Assembly (NCBI RefSeq): GCF_023699985.2
Contig: NC_069680.1
Coordinates: 79,661,993 to 79,725,992 of the forward strand
Direction: 5' to 3'
DNA length: 64,000 nucleotides
From: Odocoileus virginianus
Taxonomy: Eukaryota; Chordata; Mammalia; Artiodactyla; Cervidae
The position numbers and the translations under genes are program-made. Shown here piece by piece: positions 56,368-64,000 of this stretch (the stretch's first letter is position 1; every line of letters begins with the position of its first letter). The notes below the pieces were generated by a model. The model saw only the letters and a program-made list of their open reading frames with translations. It searched no databases and was not told the DNA's origin.

Positions 56368-56502
56368 GAATTCCCTGGTGGTCCGGTGGTTGGGAATCTG
56401 TATTCTCACTGCCCAGGGCCTGGGTTCAGTTCCTGGTGGTGAAAATATGAATGTATTTAGTAGAATCCACACAGTGAAACCAATAAAAGGAAAAAAAAAA
56501 AA
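56368..56502 (+). mobile_element. CHR-type SINE, short
   Basis: 'gaattccctggtggtccggt' to A14. TSD aacaRctcaR at 56358-56367 and 56503-56512. Confidence 0.9.
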
Positions 56503-56512
56503 AACAGCTCAA

Positions 56513-57807
56513 GCTAATCTTTATGCCAAAGAGACACATTTGGGGTGGTATATTTTATTCCTCTTCAATATACGAGACCCCCACAGCTGACAGCATCTTT
56601 GGGGAGAGGGGTGAGCAGAAGAGGTCCCAATAGCAGGGATGAGGAGGCTCTGAAAGGTTATCTCGATGCCCAGGCCAGCGGGGGGAACAGCCAAGCTTCA
56701 GAAGGAATATGTCCAGACTGGGCTCTAACCAGACAGAGAGAGACCAATTCACAAATTAGATTTCAGCTGCAAACAACAGCAGCTCCCAGATGGATGAGAA
56801 ACGTCACCCCCCAAAGTAGAGAGAGCACTGCTAAGCATTCCCAAAACCCTCCCCACCACACGAGAGGCATGTACGCCTCACCCGCTCCACATACTATCTT
56901 AGAGAAAGAAGGGCAGAAAATACATCTGAGAGTATGAGCATTTTTAGTCAAGAGGCACTGGGCAAAACCAAATGATCAACAAGCCGGGATGGACATTTAG
57001 TTACCTTTTTCCCCAACACTGCCAAGTTGTATTGTGAGTATAAACTCTCCAGTGTGTACACAAAATGTCTCACGATCAGAGGACTTGGGGGCTGTGGGCG
57101 TGTATAGTGGGGCCATTCAGCACCAAGGCCACCGTTTCAGCAAAACAACTTCAGAACACACACACACACCGGGGATGGTTGCACTGGCCCCTCTTCTGCT
57201 TTCAAGAAGGGATTGGGTGAATTTGAAGATTCTCAAACCATTTTGGTGTCACTAGCTTCAAGTCATGGGGTTTCACAGCCTGGAGGAGTGCTAATGAAAG
57301 TCAATATCAGCTCCGCAGACCTGCTGCCACCCCACCGTCCAATCAACCAAGGCCCGTCCTGGTCTATCAGCCACATTAGATGCTCAGGCAAGGGACGTGT
57401 TCGTCAGCGAGAAACTGTCGGGGCTGAGACTGAAGTGGGCAGAGTGGTGAAGGGCTGCTGAATCCTGAGCCGGGATGTGCCAGATGGGGAGGCTCCCCTG
57501 TGAACCTGGACATCATCCAGCTGGTGCTCTTCCTGCCTGGGAGAAAGAAACCCCTCACGGGAGGAAACCCACCAACCAAAACCTCCTTAGGTTGTGGAGG
57601 CGAGTCTTTAACTATGAAATGTTCACTGTAAAGAAACAGTTCTTTAGATTTGAAACCAAAGTGAACAGTGTGATGGACAGATGGGTCTTCAGGAGTCCTG
57701 GGTATCAGAGCTCTTAATAGAAGCTTTTCCCTCAATGTAGCCCCAAGAACCAGCTGCTCATCACCCAGTCTCACTTCATAATAAAAGCAGCCAGTAGACA
57801 TGGTTAA
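56513..57807. other. Unassigned unique sequence
   Basis: About 1.3 kb. Frames of 130 codons (56545-56937) and 141 codons (minus, 57376-57801) show no domain. A short CA run sits at 57158-57170. Confidence 0.4.
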
Positions 57808-58225
57808 GGGCCTCCCTGAAGGCTCAGTGGTAAAGAATCTGCCTGCAATGCAGGGGATGAAGGTTCAAGCCCTTGGTCAGAAGATCCCCAAGAAGGGAAT
57901 GGCAACCCACTCCAGTGTTCTTACTGGAGGGTGACCCTCAGTCACTGGAGGGTTTTGAGGAACGAGATCGATGGATGAGATGTAGGTGTGAGAGAAAAGG
58001 GGGACAAGGATTGGGGTCTGAGCTTGGAGGGGCATCTGTTGATGTGGGGATGGGCGGAGTTGAGGGGGGGGTGCATAGTGCTTCCAATGAAGGTCGCTGA
58101 GCATTCAGAGGCAGAAAGAGAGAGGAGGAATTACATGACCTCCACCTGGGAAATCCTATGGACAGAGGAGGCTGGCGGGCTGTAGTCCAAAGGGTCGCTA
58201 GGGTCACAACAGGGTGAGCAGCAGC
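57808..58225 (+). mobile_element. Bov-tA SINE interrupted by duplicated DNA
   Basis: SINE parts: 57808-57926 ('gggcctccctgaaggctcag' to 'cactccagtgttctt') and 58145-58225 ('cctgggaaatcctatggaca' onwards). The missing consensus joint is 'ttcttgcctggagaatcc'. About 215 extra bases lie between. Confidence 0.9.
57940..58136 (+). repeat. Recipient copy of a 0.2 kb local duplication
   Basis: About 96% identical to 58906-59099 in the same orientation. It lies within the Bov-tA, preceded by a short filler (ctggagggt-gaccctc) and followed by gacctcca before the SINE resumes. Confidence 0.95.
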
Positions 58226-58449
58226 AGACATGTTCATTGACCAAGTAATTATTAAGAAACTACTAACAGTTCAAAGGGCAGTTCCCAGTGGCTGACACAC
58301 AGAAGGAGCCTCTAAGACAACCGGTGTTTTTCTTCCTGGGCATCTGGACCTCCCCAAGTGGGAGGCACTGTGTGGAGCATGAGAGGGAAGAGAGTGACGC
58401 GGAGAGGTTCAGACGCAAAACCCGAGGGAAAGAGAGGCAGCCGTGCACA
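58226..58449. other. Unassigned sequence
   Basis: Nothing recognised. Confidence 0.4.
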
Positions 58450-58935
58450 GTGCACTGATTCATTCACACCTCCACCCAGAACGCACTGATGGGACCCTGG
58501 TCGGGCGCCCGATACGACGGAGGTGTGGAAGGTACAACAGCAGGCAAAGCATCCTTGCCCTTGGGTAGCTGATGCTCTGGTACAGGAGACAGAGAGAGAA
58601 CCTAGCGGACTAGAATATCAGTAGAGATGTGTGTTAGCCAAAATCTGGTTAGCAAGCTAGGTAGTGATGGGGTGGAGGAGAGAGGAGCTGCCCTTTTACG
58701 AGACAGTCAGTAACGTCTCTCTAAGCGAGGACATTTGAGCAGGGACCTGAGTCACACTGGGGACTGTTCCACGGGACTCTGTGTGGACAACATTTCAGCA
58801 GGGGAGAGCAGGACCAGGGAGGCTGAGAGCACAGTGGGAGACGAGGACAGACAAGCACCCAGGGGCCAAGTCACACGGGGTTTAGACCTGATTCTCAAGG
58901 AGAGAAGTCACTGGAGGGTTTTGGGGAACGAGATC
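58450..58935 (-). mobile_element. L2 LINE, antisense
   Basis: 'ttcattcacacctccaccca', 'gctgatgctctggtacagga', 'gaggacatttgagcagggac', 'gtcactggagggttttgggg' follow the antisense L2 body in order. Confidence 0.6.
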
Positions 58936-59099
58936 GATGGATGAGATGTAGGTGTGAAAGAAAAGGGGGACAAGGATTGGACTCTGACCTTGGAGGGGCA
59001 TCTGTTGATGTGGGGATGGGCGGAGTTGGGGGGGCATAGTGCTTCCAGTGAAGGTCGCTGAGCATTCAGAGGCAGAAAGAGAGAGAGGAGGAATTACAT
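58906..59099 (+). repeat. Donor copy of a 0.2 kb local duplication
   Basis: Its left edge is continuous with antisense L2, as expected for the ancestral position, which marks it as the source of 57940-58136. Confidence 0.9.
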
Positions 59100-59338
59100 C
59101 CATGTCTTTTCCCGCTCTTCTCCCGCTTCTGCACAAACACCTCTTCCTTCATCATTTGTCTTCATTAGCTTATGCTCTCCTTGCTCTCTTGCTCCTGCAT
59201 GCATTTCTCTTTCTTTCTTTGGCATGACTTTCCCAGGGACACACCTGTGCCTGTACCCACTCCATGGGGTGCCTCCTATGGTATTTTCACAATCACATAA
59301 GCAAATTTCTTCTTGCTGATGAAGTACAAATGTCAGAA
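59100..59338. other. Unassigned unique sequence
   Basis: Nothing recognised. Confidence 0.4.
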
Positions 59339-59351
59339 TTTGAAATATTCT

Positions 59352-62191
59352 CTTTTTTTCCATTTATTTTTATTAGCTGGAGGCTAATTACTTTACAATA
59401 TTGTAGTGGTTTTTGCCATACATTGACATAAATCAGCCATGGATTTACATGTATTCCCCATCCCTATCCCCCCTCCCACCTCCCTCTCCACCCATTCCCT
59501 CTGGGTCTTCCCAGTGCACCAGGCCCAAGCACTTGTCTCATGCATCCAACCTGGGCTGGTGATCTGCTTCACCCTAGATAATACATATGTTTCCATGCTG
59601 TTCTCTCTAAACATCCCACCCTCGCCTTCTCCCATAGAGTCCAAAAGTCTGTTCTGTATATCTGTGTCTCTTTTTCTGTTTTGCATATAGGGTTATCATT
59701 ACCATCTTTCTAAATTCCATATATATACGTTAGTATACTGTATTGGTCTTTATCTTTCTGGCTTACTTCACTTTGTATAATGGGCTCCAGTTTCATCCAT
59801 CTCATTAGAACTGATTCAAATGAATTCTTTTTAATGGCTGAGTAATATTCCATGGTGTATATGTACCACAGCTTCCTTATCCATTCGTCTGCTGATGGAC
59901 ATCTAGGTTGCTTCCATGTCCTGCCTATTATAAACAGTGCTGTGATGAACATTGGGGTGCACGTGTCTCTTTCAGATCTGGTTTCCTTGGTGTGTATGCC
60001 CAGAAGTGGGATTGCTGGGTCATATGGCAGTTCTATTTCCAGTTTTTTAAGGAATCTCCACACTGTTCTCCATAGCAGCTGTACTAGTTTGCATTCCCAC
60101 CAACAGTGTCAGAGGGTTCCCTTTGCTCCACATCCTCTCCAGCATTTATTGCTTGTAGACTTTTGGATAGCAGCCTGACTGGCGTGTAATGGTACCTCAT
60201 TGTGGTTTTGATTTGCATTTCTCTGATAATGAGTGATGTTGAGCATCTTTTCATGTGTTTGTTAGCCATCTGTAGGTCTTCTTTGGAGAAATGTCTGTTT
60301 AGTTCTTTGGCCTATTTTTTGATTGGGTCATTTATTTTTCTGGAATTGAGCTTCAGGAGTTGCTTGTATATTTTTGAGATTAATCCTTTGTTGCTTCATT
60401 TGCTATTATTTTCTCCCAATCTGAGGGCTGTCTTTTCACCTTGCTTATAGTTTCCTTTGTTGTGCAAAAGCTTTTAAGTTTAATTAGGTCCCATTTGTTT
60501 ATTTTTGCTTTTATTTCCAATATTCTGGGAGGTGGGTCATAGAGGATCCTGCTGTGATTTATGTCAGAGAGTGTTTTGCCTATGTTCTCCTCTAGGAGTT
60601 TTATAGTTTCTGGTCTTACATTTAGATCTTTAATCCATTTTGAGTTTATTTTTGTGTATGATGTTAGAAAGTGTTCTAGTTTCATTCTTTTACAAGTGGT
60701 TGACCAGTTTTCCCAGCACCACTTGTTAAAGAGGTTGTCTTTTTTCCCTTGTATATCCTTGCCTCCTTTGTCGAAGATAAGGTGACCATAGGTGCGTGGA
60801 TTTATCTCTGGGCTTTCTATTTCTGTTCCATTGATCTATATTTCTGTCTTTGTGTCAGTACCATACTGTCTTGATGACTGTGGCTTTGTAGTAGAGTCTG
60901 AAGTCAGGCAGGTTGATTCCTCCAGTTCCATTCTTCTTTCTCAAGATTGCTTTGGCTATTCGAGGTTTTTTGTATTTCCATACAAACTGTGAAATTATTT
61001 GTTCTAGTTCTGTGAAAAACACCATTGGTAGCTTGATAGGGATTGCATTGAATCTATAGATTGCTTTGGATAGTATAGCCATTTTGACAATATTGATTCT
61101 CCCAATCCATGAACACGGTATGTTTCTCCATCTGTTTGTGTCCTCTTTGATTTCTTTCATCAGTGTTTTATAGTTTTCTATGTATAGGTCTTTTGTTTCT
61201 TTAGGTAGATATACTCCTAAGTATTTTATTCTTTTTGTTGCAATGGTGAATGGTATTGTTTCCTTAATTTCTCTTTCTGTTTTCTCATTGTTAGTGTATA
61301 GGAATGCAAGGGATTTCTATGTGTTAATTTTATATCCTGCCACTTTACTATATTTGTTGATTAGCTCTAGAAATTTTCTGGTAGAGTCTTTGGGGTTTTC
61401 TATGTAGAGGATTATGTCATCTGCAAACAGAGAGAGTTTCACTTCTTCTTTTCCCATCTGGATTCCTTTTACTTCTTTTTCTGCTCTGATTGCTGTGGCC
61501 AAAACTTCCAACACTATGTTGAATAGTAGTGGTGAGAGTGGGCACCCTTGTCTTATTCCTGATTTTAGGGGAAATGTTTTCAATTTTTCACCATTGAGGG
61601 TAATGTTTGCTGTGGGTTTGTCATATATAGCTTTTATTATGTTGAGGTATGTTCCTTCTATTCCTGCTTTCTGGAGAGTTTTAATCATAAATGGATGTTG
61701 AATTTTGTCAAAGACTTTTTCTGTATCTATTGAGATAATCATATGGTTTTTATCTTTCAATTTGTTAATGTGGTGTATTACATTGATTGATTTGCAGATA
61801 TTAAAGAATCCTTGCATTCCTGGGATAAAGCCCACTTGGTCATGATGTATGATTTTTTTAATATGTTGTTGGATTCTGTTTGCTAGAATTTTGTTAAGGA
61901 TTTTTGCATCTATGTTCATCAGTGATATTGGCCTGTAGTTTTCTTTTTTTGTGTGGCATCTTTGTCTGGTTTTGGAATTAGGGTGATGGTGGCCTCATAG
62001 AATGAGTTTGGAAGTTTACCTTCTTCTGCAATTTTCTGGAAGAGTTTGAGTAAGATAGGTGTTAGCTCTTCTCTAAATTTTTGGTAGAATTCAGCTGTGA
62101 AGCCATCTGATCCTGGGCTTTTGTTTGCTGGAAGATTTCTGATTACAGTTTCGATTTCCTTGCTTGTGATGGGTCTGTTAAGATCTATTTC
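59352..62191 (-). mobile_element. Young ruminant L1, 5' truncated, with 13-base TSD
   Basis: A 2.84 kb antisense L1 from poly-T/3' UTR ('ccatttatttttattagctg') to the reverse-transcriptase region ('gggtctgttaagatctattt'). Perfect TSD tttgaaatattct at 59339-59351 and 62192-62204. The endonuclease half of ORF2, ORF1 and the 5' UTR are missing, so it cannot move by itself. Confidence 0.97.
59710..61919 (-). pseudogene. L1 ORF2 reverse transcriptase/C-terminal relic
   Basis: The largest surviving frame (61317-61919, 200 codons) carries RT motifs QGCPLSPLLFN and FADD, the catalytic YADD-type box. Further pieces are 60855-61160, 60380-60685, 60084-60269 and 59710-60063, the last ending with the C-terminal SILTYIYGI. 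Several stops and shifts separate them. Intact ORF2 is about 1,275 codons; under 800 remain. Confidence 0.93.
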
Positions 62192-62204
62192 TTTGAAATA
62201 TTCT

Positions 62205-63470
62205 TAATGTGAACACTGTTCCTCTCTGCACACAAAGCCCCTTCCCCAAATCTCCCAGATGTGTTGCTAAGTCTTAAGGTTTTGAGGAAGACTTCATGCC
62301 CGCTGTCAAAGAATGAAGTTCACAAAGCAGGGAAGACAGGAGGACTAATTCCTTTCCCCCACCCACAAGACATCAGTCTTCTGATTTTCCTTCATCGCCT
62401 GTTTCTGTATTTATTCCTTTATTCCTTCATCTCCATGTTGGCATTCAACAGGAACGAGAGTGAGTCATGAAGTTTACTTCCATTTCCAAAACTTTGGAAT
62501 GAAGAGGAGAGAAAAAAAAATTCTTTTCTTTTTTTCTGAGCTCACAGTGTAAACCAGCCGGACTGGTTTGTAAAATGATCACATCTCTCGACACTCCGGC
62601 GACTGATTTGCCTGGTGCCAGATGAGTGTCTTTTCCTCTCTTTCAGTCAACTCAAGTAAATATACAACACTCAATCAAATTACATTCTCGAGCAGGAGGA
62701 GAGGCTTTGAGATGCTTTCTTGTTAACTATTTACCTTTATCTGTCTGTTCACAATTTCGGGGACAGAAGAGGTGAACCATCAGAATACAGTTACTAAAAG
62801 GATTTTCAGGGGCCAGCAGGGGATAGGCTGCAGCTGGAGGCTTGTTATGTAACTTTTGTTACATGTCTCTTTTCAATTTCAAGGTGTTCAGCAGACACTG
62901 ACTAATTAAGATGGGAATTGATTTATGTGCTTGGGTATCCCACTCTGCTGTGATAAGAATTAATGCTCTGAGCTGGAAAACATTCTTATTGCTTCTTTGG
63001 TAATGCTGAACCCTCACTGGATGATAATGATAGCCCTCTGTTTTCACCCTGTGAATAATGGAGTAAATGAGAACATGACCCACGCTCACATAATCCTCTG
63101 GATGGAGGGACCTCGGACCAGTGGTTTCGACACATCTTGATTCTCCCTGGACATGTCCAGTGACAGCCAGTTCATGACTGTTGGGCAACTGTTTGCTGTA
63201 GTTTGACCGGGTCTGAGTCAAAGGGATTTATTCACACAGGGAATTCTTTGGGAGATCCCAGTGGGAGACATGTAACTCCAGGTGGTACCTGGAAAGATTC
63301 TCATTCAAATCTGTTCTTGTCCAAGTTCAGAATTCTCCCATCAGAGCTTGCTCTTTTGAGGTTAAGAGATTGTCATCATTTTTCTCTTTATTATCTTTTA
63401 GCAACCATGTTGTGCCAGCCATTGTGTTATCCTCCAGAACCCAACTTCAATAAGATCTATTTTTTGTCCA
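62205..63470. other. Repeat-free stretch, possible noncoding regulatory DNA
   Basis: About 1.27 kb without an obvious repeat, rich in homeodomain-like (ctaattaag) and forkhead-like (gtaaata, gttaactatttac) words at 62656-62740 and 62900-62990. No exon. The 120-codon minus frame at 62859-63221 has no domain. Confidence 0.35.
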
Positions 63471-64000
63471 TCAGTTCAGTTCAGTCACTCAATCTTGTCT
63501 GACTCTTTGTGACCCCATGAACCGCAGCATGCCAGGCCTCCCTGTCCATCACCAGCTACTGGAGTCCACACAAACCCATGTGCATTGAGTCGGTGATGCC
63601 ATCTAACCATCTCATCCTCTGTTGTCCCCTTCTCCTGCCTTCAATCTTTCCCAGCATCAGGGTCTTTACAAATGAGTCAGCTCTTTGCATCAGAAGGTCA
63701 AAATATTGGAGTTTCAGCTTCCACATCAGTCCTTCCAATGAACACCCAGGACTGATCTCCTTTAGGATGGACTGGTTGGATCTCCTTGCAGTCCAAAGGA
63801 CTCTCTAGAGTCTTCTCCAACACCACAGTTCAAAAGCATCAATTCTTTGGTGCTTAGCTTTCTTTATAGCCCAACTCTCACATCCATACATGACTACTGG
63901 GAAAACCATAGCCTTGACTAGATGGACCTTTGTTGGCAAAGTAATGTCTCTGCTTTTTAATATGCTGTCTAGGTTGGTCATAACTTTCCTTCCAAGGAGT
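63471..64000 (-). mobile_element. BovB LINE 3' part, antisense, runs off window
   Basis: 'cagttcagttcagtcactca' onwards through 'ggtcaaaatattggagtttc' to 'ctttccttccaaggagt' at the window end. At 530 bases it is already one of the longer BovB copies here, and the element continues outside. Confidence 0.94.

Overview
This window looks like nuclear DNA from a ruminant, most likely a bovid (cattle, sheep, goat or buffalo group). The evidence is its repeat content. There are at least nine pieces of the RTE-type LINE BovB, about twenty tRNA-derived SINEs of the Bov-tA/Bov-A2 type on both strands, several longer cetartiodactyl CHR-type SINEs, and L1 3' ends of the ruminant type. Underneath lie older mammalian layers: L1M/HAL1, L2, MIR and MaLR-type LTRs. 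I found no protein-coding exon I could support. All long open frames are repeats or chance frames, so this is an intergenic or intronic stretch.

Layout. 1-9 kb: L1 3' end, a HAL1/L1 ORF1 region split by BovB, an L1 ORF1 relic, then two different old L1 3' ends in tandem. 10-16 kb: an old L1 split by a SINE, a MaLR LTR, and a ruminant retroviral LTR split by BovB and a CHR SINE. 16-31 kb: BovB, unique sequence, an L2 holding an L1 that holds a Bov-tA, a 5S rRNA retropseudogene, MIR, an AT-rich palindromic tract, MaLR LTRs, a polypurine tract, L2 and CHR SINEs. 31-42 kb: ruminant L1 ends, a degenerate local repeat pair, a BovB nested in a CHR SINE, and an L1 with an inverted 5' half and an unusual tail. 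42-54 kb: a CpG-richer unique stretch with a CTCF-like motif, paired GT and CA microsatellites, MIR and L2, and LTR-like repeats. 54-64 kb: a composite insertion (retroviral leader and gag start fused to an L1 3' end with a poly(A) tail), a SINE interrupted by a copy of DNA from 0.97 kb downstream, a 2.84 kb L1 with its 13-base target-site duplication, a possible noncoding regulatory stretch, and a BovB that runs off the right edge.

Nothing works together here as a pathway. The interest is insertion history. Many events can be read base by base because target-site duplications (TSDs) survive: 10-16 bases at 28031, 39560, 42659, 13781, 54760 and 59339. The three most unusual are the ERV::L1 chimera at 54770-56029, the templated duplication at 57940-58136, and the inverted L1 with a candidate 3' transduction at 40852-41491. 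Family names come from recognising consensus features by eye, so subfamily assignments are tentative.
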